64,000 nt of DNA from Nemophila menziesii (Eukaryota; Streptophyta; Magnoliopsida; Boraginales; Hydrophyllaceae). The translations under genes were made by a program, and so were the position numbers. Under the pieces are notes generated by a model, which saw nothing but the letters and a program-made list of their open reading frames with translations, was not told the origin of the DNA and ran no database searches. The stretch is taken from positions 1,178,001 to 1,242,000 of the forward strand of contig JARWIR010000061.1 of NCBI GenBank assembly GCA_029959085.1. The letters run 5' to 3'. Positions within the stretch are counted from its first letter, which is position 1, and every line of letters starts with the position of its first letter. Of the stretch, positions 39,652-49,915 are shown piece by piece.

Positions 39652-40859
39652 AAGCGTGAGGTAACCCGTCGAGCTTAACGACGTTAAACAAAAGCCAATT
39701 CTTTGTATATTAGTTGAGTTTTTAAATTTTCGCAATGTAAAATAGTTTGATTTTCATAATTTTATGGTTTATTATTAAGAAATGAGGAAGGGTAGTTGTT
39801 TTTGATGATTTCAGGGGTAAAAAAGGTCAAGAGTTTGGGGTCGAAAGGGCGAAAACTAGAAGAAAAAGAGGTTGGTGTCCAGGGGAAACCGGGTACCCGG
39901 TTTCGCAAGAACCGGGAACCCGGTTCTGACGCTGTAGCCAACCCCCAAAACGCAACAAGGCGCGTGCTGACTCGCGCCATCGACAGAAACCAGGGCCCTG
40001 CATTTCGCAAATGTGGGTACCCGGTTTTGGAGCTGTACTTTTTCAACTTCTCTGACCCAGCGTCCTGGAAGTTAGCATTTCGTTGCGTTTTGACTCGCGC
40101 CATCGACAGACACCGGGTACCCGGTTTGCACAAATGCGGGAACCTGGTTTTGGCGCTCCACTTTTTGACTTTTCTGACCCAGCGTCTTGGGTCCCGCGTT
40201 TTGCTGCGTCGCCATCCTGCGTGTCCACCTAATCAGCGTTATAAACCGGGAACCCGCATTTGCCAAAACCGGGAACCCGCATTTGCCAAAACCGGGAACC
40301 CGGTTTCGAAGGGTGAAGTTCTGACCCAGCGTCTTGGGGTCCAGCCTTTGGTTGCGTTTTGAGGTATGATATAAAAAAATATAAAAAAGAAATTCCATTA
40401 AGTAATTTTCCACGCCGTCACAGCGACGCGGAACCGGGTACCCGGATTTTCGAAACCGGGAACCCGGTTTTGAAGCTGTGATGTCGGTTTTGAGTGTTTT
40501 AACCTACTTTTCTTAGCCTCTTCTGCAAGTTTTTACTTAAAACGCACCATTATCCTCCCCACCTCCGAAAATCATCAACAAAACCTTTATATATCATCAA
40601 ATCCTACCCTCTTTCACCACAAAAACACAAAATCAACCCACCTCCTCTCCAAAATAAGATTAAATCCTTAGTTTTTTCCAAATATTTTTCTTCACCCAAT
40701 CCTTAAATTAAACCCAATTCTTTCTTCTCCCATTCAAATTGAACAATACCAATCTCATATTCCACCTAGATCTTAAATTCCTAAGCCTCAAAACATCAAA
40801 TTTCTTAACTTTTATCTAGTTTCTCACAATTTGAAGTTTTGAGTTTGGGGTGGAAAGAG
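39652..40859 (+). repeat. Post-pol spacer of element B with paired palindromes
   Basis: Non-coding and GC-rich compared with its surroundings. It carries CCGGGTACCCGG or close variants (often CCGGGAACCCGG) at 39889, 39912, 40013, 40113, 40136, 40246, 40269, 40292, 40434 and 40456. A palindromic relative (CCAGGGCCCTGC) is at 39990. Neighbours in a pair or triplet start 22-23 bp apart, separated by a TTTCGCAA-like spacer. Longer imperfect tandem units of about 122 bp (ACTCGCGCCATCGACAG, TCTGACCCAGCGTC) hold them. Open frames in this spacer on both strands are by-products of its GC content. Confidence 0.85.
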
Positions 40860-42074
40860 ATGACTAATAGAACCGGAGATTTCCGAAGAAATACTCCTAG
40901 AAAGAAAACCACAATTGGTGGTTCCCAAGAACAAGCTATTGAGATTCCTGATTCGAGTCATAAACGAAAAATTAATGAAGTTAAGCTTAATCCCAAGAGA
41001 AAAGAAATCACATGTCAAAAGAAAAGATTAATTGATGATCCTGAAAGTGATGAAAAGCATGCAGATGAGATTGAGAAGAATATTGAGGATGAAACTGAAC
41101 AAGAAGTTCCAGAAGTACCAGTTCAACAGAAACCCCCGCGTATGAAGATGTGGGCCCACAAGCCTAAGAGGTTTTATACTTCATGGAATACTCAGGTTCG
41201 TGAAAGAATTGAATTTTTGAAGTTTGGTGAGGAGACAAATTTTCCTAATGGTATTATGAGTAGTGTTCACAAAGAATATGTTGTGGCTTGTGATAAGTTT
41301 GGTTGGAAAGAATTTAGAGAAAGGAAGCTTGAGTTTATTCCTACTTTTGTGCGAGAATTTTATGAAGGTTTAGCTACTTCCCGTGAGGCAATTGAAATTC
41401 GCAAAAAGGTAGTTCCTTTCTCTATTGAACTTATTCGGAAATCTTTAAAATTACCCAACTTTTCTGGAGTATGTCCATTCCAAGAAACTCTTAATGACCC
41501 TTCTTTCGATTTTGAATCCCTTTGGGGGACTGTGCTTGTTAATGGGGCTAGCCCAATTCCTGAAGGAGAATGGTATCCTGGACAGTTTTACAGCAGTAGT
41601 TTGACACCTCATGCGAAGGTTTGGTCTCGTTTCATAATACCTACTTTCTTTGGAATTAAACCCACATCTGAGTTGAAGAAAGAGCATATCATTATTATTA
41701 AATGTGTTTTGGAGGAGAAACCAATAGATGTTGCTTAAATTATTTATGATACAATCATGGAGTTCGCGAAATCTCCAATGAAACAACAAAATCTCAAGTT
41801 CCCTTGTACTATTACTAAGTTGTGTTTAGACGCAAATATTCCGCGTAGGAACGCAGATATTGACGGTGTTTCAGTTGGTGTGAGCATAGCATTAAGTACG
41901 ATTCAGAATATCCATGATGAAACAACACGAGCTACGAAGACTCCTAGAGATCCTCCATCAAAGAAAGTGAAGACTGTTCCTGAGTTGGAATCGAAGATTA
42001 GGGTGTTGGAGGAGAATCAAGAGAAGATGATTGCTATCTTAGTAAACGTTACAAAAGAGTTGGACCTTCTTTGA
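40860..42074 (+). pseudogene. Element B ORF in env position (Athila ORF-type), one nonsense codon
   Basis: The frame starts at ATG 40860, right after a purine-rich GAGTTTGGGGTGG motif, and is interrupted once, by TAA at 41736. It resumes in the same register to 42074. The N-terminal third is lysine- and glutamate-rich. The middle has the look of the plant 'putative transposon protein' domain found after integrase in Athila elements, with an F-Y-E-G-L motif near 41360 and a serine/proline-containing W-Y-P-G stretch near 41570. The C-terminus is a predicted short coiled coil (about 41980-42070). No signal peptide or membrane segment is evident, so an envelope role is not supported. Function in this family is unknown. 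Confidence 0.7.
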
Positions 42075-42242
42075 AATTTAATCTTAGGCGTAAACACACT
42101 TCAAAACGCGATTTATGATGCTGTTACGCGAGATAAAGGTCCAGAACGCAACACCGGTAACCAGCCACTCGCTGGTTAAGATACGTTTTCTAATCCCTCT
42201 TTTAGTGTAGATTAGTTTAAATGCTTTATTGAGTCTTTTCGA

Positions 42243-42258
42243 GTCGTGGGGACACGGC
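42243..42258 (+). promoter_or_regulatory. Conserved GGGA-loop hairpin in element B
   Basis: GTCGTG-GGGA-CACGGC: a six-pair stem (one G-U pair in RNA) with a loop of the GNRA form. Element A carries GTCGTG-GGGA-CACGAC in sense orientation at 46015-46030, at a comparable place in its 3' region. Shared position and sequence in two separated elements suggest an RNA-level role, but none is known to me. Confidence 0.5.
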
Positions 42259-43625
42259 ACAGTTTTGAGTTTGGGGTGGGGTGCGTTGCCTCATCCCAGT
42301 TTTTATGTGTTATTTGTTTTATTTGCTTTTAATAAAAGAATTTTCGGAGTTGCGTTTGACTGTAGAAAATTTTAAATATCCCTTTAAGCCTACTTTTGAT
42401 GAATCGATGATAGTAAATAGTGGACTTTAGGGATTAGTATAAAACGCATTTAGAACTGCATGCAAACATAGGTAATTGATAGGAAAAATTAATGAACAAT
42501 GCAAATGAAGTAAGCTTGTACTTAAGGAATATGTTTGGTGTGTAGAACGTGAAATCCTAATTAGTAGAGAACCCACCTAGATATGAACTAAAGACAAGCT
42601 ATGTACTTAGGAAAATGATAGGGGCAGTTCTTTGTTAGCCATTTGTAACCTTTTAGCCTTCTATCCCTTTGTATTAATTATTATCCTTCTTAGCCCACTT
42701 TGAGCTTTTAGTCTTTTCTTTGTAGCCACGATATAAGCCATTATCCCTTAGATTATTAGGCATGACCATATGACCCACACTTGAATCACAATCCTGAGAC
42801 ATGTCTCGAGCTTGAGTTTGGGGTGGTGGGTCCACTTATGGGGAATTTAATGGGTTGGGATTGATGTGCTTTGTATTGTAGCGCAATTGCAGATGATATA
42901 TACTTGTAACCCTTTGCCGGGAATGAGAAACAAAATGAAAAAGAAAAAAAAATGAAAAAATTCGAAAATCATACAGTAGTAACTGGGTACCCGGATTTCA
43001 CAAAACCGGGAACCCGGTTTGTGTCTGTACAAAAAAAAGAGAAAAAGAAAAATACAAATGAATAAAACACCCGGCAAAGTGGAAAATTTCTGAAAAAATC
43101 ATATTGTTTATAGTGGGTAGACATGGGACGCTAAATTGTTGCGTATATGGGTGAGTGAGAACAACTTTTGAGCGTTAACTCAAGTTCGAGGACATTGTTG
43201 ATGGTAAGTAAGGAGAGAGCCAAAAGCTCACTTCAAATTTACCAAATATACATCCACACCGTCCTTAAGCCTTTATTAAAACCATAAAGACCTCGTGATT
43301 CTTAAGTACATAGTGAATTTATGATTCTGTTGATAGGGAGTACACTAGGTGGAGCGTTCAAAGCGAGTTAGGATTAATGACCACCCTATAGCCATCATAC
43401 AGAGATGAGTACAAGTGTAATCTTCAAGCATTGCGACTTTAATTTTATGATTGAGATTATTTGTGTTTGATTTCGCATTATAGATGTATGTGTATATTAG
43501 TTTCTAGAGTTTGCTATATGAGATTTATCTTAAGACTTGCTTTAGGTGTATTTGCCAGCTTCTACCTGTTCTTACGTTCACTTCTACCTCTTTGTTTTGT
43601 TTTTACTTTGTCTGGACGACAAAGG

Positions 43626-43641
43626 TTTGAGTTGGGGGTCT
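43626..43641 (+). promoter_or_regulatory. Polypurine tract of element B
   Basis: TTTGAGTTGGGGGTCT directly abuts the 3' LTR start at 43642. The same tract, inverted, abuts A's 3' LTR at 30258. It marks the plus-strand priming site of reverse transcription. Confidence 0.85.
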
Positions 43642-45460
43642 TGATGTCTCCCTAATTGTTCTTATTTTCGACCCGTTGGAGACATCATTTTTTGATTTTT
43701 AATTAAATATTCTGATAGACTTTTGAGTTAAAAATGCAATAATCCGAAAATTCCATTTTATTTCTAGTATTTCTGATTTATTAAACATTTGCGCGTAATC
43801 TTGTGTATTTTAGTGAAAAGTTTGTAGGTTTTAAATATTAACTAGGAATGGAATCCGAGAAGAGAGTCAAAGATCGTGATATGGAGTCAAGACTTGAAGA
43901 TAAATCCCGAAAGAAGTTGATGTTAGAGCTGCAAATCTGGAAAACAGGCCAAAGATTGCTGATTTAAAGACACTTAAGAGATAATGTACCCGCTGACCTT
44001 TGAAGAGAATCTATTTCTTATCGAGTTACGGAACTTTTGCAAGTGATTTCAGGTCAATCGGAGTTATAACGAAGCGGATAGAGCCGTTTTAGTGAAGGTG
44101 GTGCAACAGTTACGGGATTTTGGGCTTAGAAAATGGGTTTGGACATTTAATTAGTGTTTTATTATTAGGTCCAAGGCATATTCCGAATTTTAGCTTATAA
44201 AAGGAGCTCTTGACTTCTATTTTCACACAATTCACTTTTTACAAATTAAAACATCAGAGAGAAGCAACCGAAGGAAGAAAGAAGAAGCTGTAAGAGCTTC
44301 AACTGGCAGAGCCTTGCCATTTCTTCAGCACTTAAAGGGGAGGTCCAAGGTTCGAATCCCCTCCCTAACGGGTGTAAAGTGAGAGGTACAAGGCTCGAAC
44401 CCCTCCCTGAACATGGGTCACCTAGTTCTGATTTACCATGAGAATATATTTGGGGAGGCATGTTTATCTCTGTGGGATTAGTCGGGTGCGCGTAAGCTAG
44501 CCCAGAACCCATCTAACCCAAAAAAAAAATAAGAAGTTGTAAGAGCTGGAGAGGGTCTATATCTCCATTCTCAGCCATTCCAATTCCGAAAACTAGATTT
44601 TCTTTATTTTTAATTCTGTAATACATTATGAATTCCATTTCAATTAATTTAGTTTTCTTTTTAATTAGTATGAGCTAAACACATTTTAGTGCTTGAGAAT
44701 ACTTTATGGGTGAATCACAATTTTATTGAATTTCTATGTTTAATTTTGGGTTTCTGTTAAATTAAATTAGATTGGGACTTTTACTCTTTTCGATAATTTG
44801 GGATTATTTACTGTTTTTATAGTCATGAACTAAGAGAAGGTATTAGTATCGAGGCTATTCCACATATGTGGCGTGTGGATCATCCTGACGGAGGGTTTAG
44901 GTACGGAACCAATTATTCAATCTAAAATAGAAACTATTGATTCTGACGAACTTAGCTAATTTTAGGGCCAATGAGGTAAAATTCTTAAACATCTAAAAGT
45001 GGATCATATTTACCTTGACGGGACTAGTGACACTCTAGGATAGCCTTATAGTCCACCCTGACGGGGGTATAAGGAATTTAGAATCCCGACCATTGTAATT
45101 GAACAATTTAACCCTTAAACAGCAGAGGCTATGATATGAGATTAGGAGGATCCCTTGCGTTCTCAAGTGCTACTTTCGCATACTTGCGTTTCACACTTAT
45201 TTACTTGCGTTTTTTAGTATTTAATTGCATTTTCCATTTAGTCTTTCATTACTTAGAAATAATAAAAACAAACAATCAATCATATTATCTTTATTTGCTT
45301 TTCTAAGTGCAACCATTCATTATTCGATAAGCATTATAGTTAGCCAAACCGTCCCTGCGAACGATCCTAGAATCACTTATTACTACTTGGGACAACCGTA
45401 CACTTGCGGTGGTGGTTCGATTACATTTGCATTTATCTTAGAACACACAAAGGACCACCA
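43642..45460 (+). repeat. Element B 3' LTR (1819 bp including a SINE)
   Basis: Same termini as the 5' LTR (TGATGTCTCC to GGACCACCA). It is 1570 bp after removing 249 bp of SINE and target duplication. It is followed by GCCAT (45461-45465), the right target duplication, which differs by one transition from GTCAT on the left. Confidence 0.95.
44299..44530 (+). mobile_element. tRNA-derived SINE (232 bp) with poly(A) tail
   Basis: Flanked by a 17-bp duplication, AAGAAGCTGTAAGAGCT at 44282-44298 and again at 44531-44547 with one change. It has a pol III A-box-like motif (TGGCAGAGCCTTG, 44304) and a perfect B box (GGTTCGAATCC, 44349-44359). A second B-box-like copy (GGCTCGAACCC, 44392-44402) lies in what looks like an internal duplication of about 40 bp. 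The 3' part (GTCGGGTGCGCGTAAGCTAG) resembles the Au-type SINEs of flowering plants. It ends in a run of A. It sits about 100 bp after the LTR TATA box. A minus-strand frame at 44246-44512 overlaps it and is spurious. Confidence 0.9.
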
Positions 45461-46014
45461 GCCATATGAAAAAATCCTATAAATCTAAAGGGATATGGCT
45501 TATAATTTGGCTAAATAAAAAGACTTTAGAAAGGCTAGAAGGGGCTGAGAAGGATATAACACATTAAATCAAATAACGGGGTGAAAAGTAAGGCTTCAAG
45601 TGGCTTCAATATGAGAGAACTGCCTTAATCACTTTCTTCACCATGCAATTTCGTTATTCTCTTACCTTTAGCACTTTCATCAATTGGGTTTATCAACTAG
45701 CATGGATCTCACGGCCTACACACTTCTCAAGGTTCCCTGAGATCGAACATACTTTCAATCGCATTGCTATCTAATCTTCTCTTTACTTTCAATGTGTGTT
45801 TTCCTGCAAATACTCAAAGCATACAAATAACATAGCTCATAAACATACTACTTTCTATCATTAACTCACTGATCTTTTGCTTTCAAGCTATTAAACACAC
45901 TCTACATACATCTAATCCTTCTCAAAAAAATTCAATTTTACCTAAAAAAACAATAAAACACAGAAAAATGGAGATGAGGGATAACAAATCCCCACACCCC
46001 TAACTAAAAAATGA

Positions 46015-46030
46015 GTCGTGTCCCCACGAC
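46015..46030 (-). promoter_or_regulatory. Conserved GGGA-loop hairpin in element A
   Basis: In element sense GTCGTG-GGGA-CACGAC, a perfect six-base-pair stem with a GNRA-type loop. It corresponds to the hairpin at 42243 in B. In both elements a PPT-like purine tract follows within a short distance. Confidence 0.5.
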
Positions 46031-47056
46031 TAGAAAATAGTCAAAAAGAAAATAAAAGAAAATTCAAATTTTACAGATATTGCACATATAGAAATGGTAA
46101 GGAAGAAAGAAAACATACTCTTCGAGGCTATTACCTCGCCTGATCAATGCCCGAAATAGGGTACAGTTCTTTCTATGTATGAAAACTTCTATGTATCGCA
46201 ATTTTGCTTTCCCTTACATCTTCTTATGCTCCATCCCAATCAATCACACTCTAGAAATCTCTTGTTTATCTTCTTCCAACTTTACTTACGAATACTTTCT
46301 CATGTGAAGGTGTTTATCCAGGAATATGTTTTGAACACAGCTACTAGCGTCCCAGAAGCTCTTGTTCATCTTGGGTTAAAGGACTATCGATTGTAGAGGT
46401 TGTGGTGTCTTCCTTATGAAAGTTTAAACCTTTTTGCTCTTTGAATTCACCACAGCTAGCTTTCCTCTATTCTCTTGATCCGATTTACCTTGACATTAAT
46501 TCCCGAACTAGTACCCATCTCAATTGATTTCTTCTAGAACTTACCCAATACTTTGCATTGATACTTCATCTCCCATACACTTGATAATATCTCTATTCTC
46601 TTCATCATCTCTTTTGACCCCCAACTCATAGCTTTGAACACTCTTGAAATTTGTAACTCTTGATCATAGGTGGAACAAGCTTTATTTGGGTTAGGAAAGG
46701 TGTTAGGATGACAATTCTCTATGTGGGTATGATTGAATCAAGCTTTAATAATATGGGTTTAAGGAATTGTTGGATTAATTTTGAAAATTTAGGCTCTTGA
46801 TTCTTGGTTTCTAGGTGTTTTGATATGATTTGGATGGTTCAATCTTCTTTATAATGATGTAGGGAAGGATTTGGATGTGAATTCATGGTGATTTGGTAGT
46901 GTTTTGATGTTAGGTGATGGTTTGTTGAAGCATTAATGGAGTTGGGAGAGGTTTGGAAAAGAAAGAGAGACTTGAGGTTTAATAAATTCGGAATTATACC
47001 TAATATCCTCTTTTTATAAGCTTCGACCCGCAGTATTCTCTCTCCAACGGCGACCT

Positions 47057-47306
47057 CCGGTATACCGGGCACATGGTCCGGTATAACGGACCTTTTGTTG
47101 TTCCACAATTTTTCTTCTCGTCAAAATACACGCGCCTCATACCCGTGACACGGGTTTTTGATTCCGCGGTATACCGGGGATATGGTCTGGTATACCGTAC
47201 CTATCGTTCATATTTTTTTTCTTCTTGGCACAAAACCCGAGGCACCTACCCGTGACACTGGTTTTTCCTCTCTACGGTATACCGGGGATGAGGTCCGGTA
47301 TACCGG
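47057..47306 (-). repeat. Palindrome-pair array of element A (CCGGTATACCGG)
   Basis: Three pairs of the 12-bp palindrome CCGGTATACCGG or one- to two-base variants start at 47057/47078, 47166/47187 and 47274/47295. Each pair has a pitch of exactly 21 bp with a 9-bp spacer. The pairs recur every 108-109 bp within imperfect tandem units that also share an ACCCGTGACAC motif. The array lies just 3' of the gag-protease frame in element sense, the place that corresponds to B's palindrome array after pol. Confidence 0.85.
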
Positions 47307-47534
47307 CCCGATGGTCAGAATTTTCCGAAAATTTTTGTTTTCTCCTCCCGAACTCGATTTCTCCAATACCTAAGCATCAAAAACACTAATACATTTCTCA
47401 AACATGCAATATCAACTAAAAACAACTAAACAAAACATAAACGAAAAACATTAAAACATAAAAAAACTACTATGGGATGTCTCCCAAAGGACACTTTTGT
47501 TTAACGTCTTTCAAAGTTAGACGAGTTACCTTGG

Positions 47535-49787
47535 TTATTTCATTTTATAGCTTGCCCAGCAATGAGTGAGATGATTAACACTTACCAACTCGAGCTTGCA
47601 ACCTTCGATAGCTTTTCTTTCGACCACTTCTTCTGAGATAATTTGCGTGATAATGTATGGTCCCTTCCAAGAACTTTTATGTTTGGGATTGGGAGGTTTC
47701 CATGCCACCTCTTCTCCTACCCCAAACCCAATTTCTGTGGTTTCTTGGAGACTTCCAGGTTCTGGCTTCTTGGTTACCGCTCTGATTGGATATAGTTCTT
47801 TTGACTTCTTTTTCCTCTTCTTTCCCGAAACATAGAATGTTTCAGAATCATTTTCAATACTATGAGTCACGGTTCCTTCATTCACATTCACTATGGTATC
47901 GCTGGTGGCTAGGAATGGACGCCCAAGAATGAATGGGACGTTCTTATCTGATTTATAGTCAAGAATAATAAAGTCCGTGGGAATAACAAGGTTACCTATT
48001 TGGACGAGTACATCCTCTATTACTCCCCACGTCTTAACTGTAGATTGATCCGCAAGTTGTAAGATTACGGATGTCGGTTTCGCTTCACTAATACCAATCT
48101 TCTTGAATACACTTTTGGGCATGATATTCACACTTGCCCCTAAATCACACATGGCTTTTCCATAATATATCCCACCTATTCTGATAGGGAGGTTAAACTC
48201 TCCAGGATCTTTATGCTTTGGTGGTAATCTTCTTTGAACTCGTGCTGATACCCCCTCATTGATTGCTACAGACTTAGCTCTTGTGAATCTTTTCTTATTG
48301 GAGAGTGCCTCCATAAAGAATCTATCGTAGTTTCTCCTTCCTTCCATAGCTTCGAGTAAAGGGACGTTAATTTTCACTTGTTTTAACGCCTCTATACACT
48401 TCTGATGTTGCTCCGCGGGATAGTGGCAATGTATGGGTGTTTGTCTTGCTCTACTTCTCTCTTCAATTCTTGGTTCATCAACCACTCTAGGCTTCTTAAT
48501 CTCATCATGCTCAACCTCTTCAACCCAATCTTCAACAATTATCTCATCTAAGTTCATCCGTTTTACGTTTGACTTGTTTGATAGAACATCCCCTTTTGAG
48601 GGAGATGGTAGCGCTTCAGTGATTATCTCAACGTGTTCTTTAATCTTTTGAGCTTGAAGACTAATAGTCTTAACCTTGTCGTCAACGTATTGGATCCTCT
48701 TCATGTTAGATGTTATATCTTGGGTCAATTGTAGGAGTTGACTTTGCATTTGTTCTATGATTGTAGTGAGCCGCATTACATTCTTCTCTAAAAGTTGATT
48801 ATGTTGTTTAAGATCTTGATTCTGTTGTTGCAGGCTTTGCACTACTGATGCATCGATCTTTGATTCAAGTCTGCTCATATTATCCTTCGAGAAGTTGATG
48901 AATTGACTAATAGTCTCTTTTAACTCAGTGATTTCTTCTTGAGGACGTGATTCAGCTTGACTTACATTATGCATGTTGCAGCCTGGTGGATGATTAGCTT
49001 GGTTTTCATAGGCTTGTTCTTGCAGGTATAATTGTTGAGTTGGCTTTGGGATGCTTTCCTTAACAGTTATAGCGATTTGTTGTATTTGTTCTTGCAAGCT
49101 TGAAATCCTCGCTTCTTCTTCTTCGTTAGTGGTAGGAGTTTGTTCTTGTGGCCAACTCATGTTGTTCTCAATGATTGTTTCCATACCACTTTTTGCTTTT
49201 TTTGGATCCATAGAGACAAAATTACCACGACCCATATTATCCGCTCTCAGCCTTGACTCTCTATCGAGTCCATTATAGAACATGGATAATTGTAATTGTG
49301 GCATGTATCCATGTAGTGGACATCTTGCCAACATCTTTTGAAATCTCGTCCATGCTTCGCTAACACTCTCCCCGGCTTCTTGTAAGAAATTCATAGGCTC
49401 CAATCGTTCCTTCACTCGCATACTTGTAGGATAAAATTTATCAAGGAATCTTTCTTGAAGCTTGTCCCAATCGGTTATTAGCTCGGGAGGTTGATCATCA
49501 AACCAATCGCATGCTTTCCCGGTCAAGAAAAATTGAAACATTAAATAATACATCTGTTCTTGCGTAACACCTTCATTAATGTAGGCATCACAAACTTGCA
49601 TGAATTTTTGAACAGATCTGACTGGATCTTGATTTGTACCACCATTAAATTTCCCATAACTCGCGAATTGATTAATTAAATCAGGATCAGGCTTGAATCT
49701 AACGGCTTGAATGGTTGGGACGCGAATCCCAATGCGTTGAACTTAAAATTTACTAGGGAAACCTAGCTCTAACCGTTGATTATCCAT
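47535..49787 (-). pseudogene. Element A gag-protease with integrase-like C-terminal tail
   Basis: A single frame of 751 codons from ATG 49787-49785, interrupted once by TAA at 49745-49743 (codon 15). Downstream of that it is open for more than 2 kb; the longest uninterrupted frame starts at Met 49601 (688 residues). Counted from 49601: a capsid-like domain about 1-115, a long predicted coiled coil about 222-330, and an aspartic protease with CDLGAS at Asp486 and an ILGRPFL motif about 60 residues later. The last 60 residues hold KGPYIITQ (Gly647) and VNHL, resembling the GPY end of integrase. No CCHC zinc knuckle, RT, RNase H or DDE core is present. The natural reading is an internal deletion that joined protease to the integrase tail without breaking the frame. 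Confidence 0.82.
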
Positions 49788-49891
49788 CTACAATCCTGAG
49801 GAAGACTAAAACAAAAAGAAAGCGTAAAACTGAAAACAAATAAAAACTTCTACACTAAATAAACACAAGATAGATTTAACTTAAAGATAAA

Positions 49892-49909
49892 TCCCCGGCA
49901 GCGGCGCCA
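49892..49909 (-). promoter_or_regulatory. Primer-binding site of element A
   Basis: Minus-strand TGGCGCCGCTGCCGGGGA, six bases inside the 5' LTR. It is identical to B's site, so both families are primed by the same tRNA species. Confidence 0.88.
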
Positions 49910-49915
49910 AAAACT

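Larger units (their letters stand above)
42075..43641 (+). other. Element B 3' untranslated region
   Basis: Non-coding stretch between the last ORF and the 3' LTR. It holds a hairpin at 42243-42258 and purine-rich PPT-like motifs at 42264-42281 and 42811-42830. A further palindrome pair is at 42983 and 43006, and the polypurine tract TTTGAGTTGGGGGTCT is at about 43626-43641, directly before the LTR. Parts are recognisably related to A's 3' region. Small frames here have no support. Confidence 0.8.
31200..45460 (+). mobile_element. Element B: Athila-type Ty3/gypsy retrotransposon, decayed
   Basis: Inserted in A's 3' untranslated region. The LTRs are 31200-32769 and 43642-45460, the PBS is 32776-32793 and the PPT is about 43626-43641. 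The target duplication is imperfect, GTCAT against GCCAT (one transition). Without the nested solo LTR and SINE the element is about 12.9 kb, which is within the range of long Athila elements. Gene order is gag, protease, RT, RNase H, integrase, a spacer with palindromes, an ORF in the env position, then a 3' untranslated region. Gag and pol carry several nonsense codons and one frame change, so it is not autonomous now. The clade assignment rests on the CDLGAS protease motif, the PBS and the post-integrase ORF. Confidence 0.93.
45461..47534 (-). other. Element A 3' untranslated region, proximal part
   Basis: The part of A's 3' region between the gag-protease frame and the B insertion. It holds the conserved hairpin at 46015-46030, a complement of a PPT-like tract near 46615-46632, and the palindrome array at 47057-47306. 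No env-position ORF corresponding to B's is visible. Short frames on either strand have no support. Confidence 0.75.

Noticed and set aside
39762..40413. Overlapping open frames on both strands (up to 188 codons) after integrase
   Set aside because: They fall in the GC-rich palindrome array, where stops are rare by composition. The peptides are just translations of the repeat (PGTRF, NREPG).
41451..41789. 112-codon minus-strand frame
   Set aside because: It is a shadow of the env-position ORF on the other strand.
44299..44400. A functional tRNA gene
   Set aside because: Only A- and B-box-like motifs are present. There is no cloverleaf, and the flanking 17-bp duplication and A-tail show a SINE.
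44246..44512. 88-codon minus-strand frame
   Set aside because: It lies on the antisense strand of the SINE and LTR and has no independent support.
47596..49278. Plus-strand frames of 72-79 codons
   Set aside because: They are antisense shadows of the gag-protease frame.
47535..49601. A host gene encoding an aspartic protease
   Set aside because: PBS, LTRs, capsid-like domain and orientation place it inside retrotransposon A.
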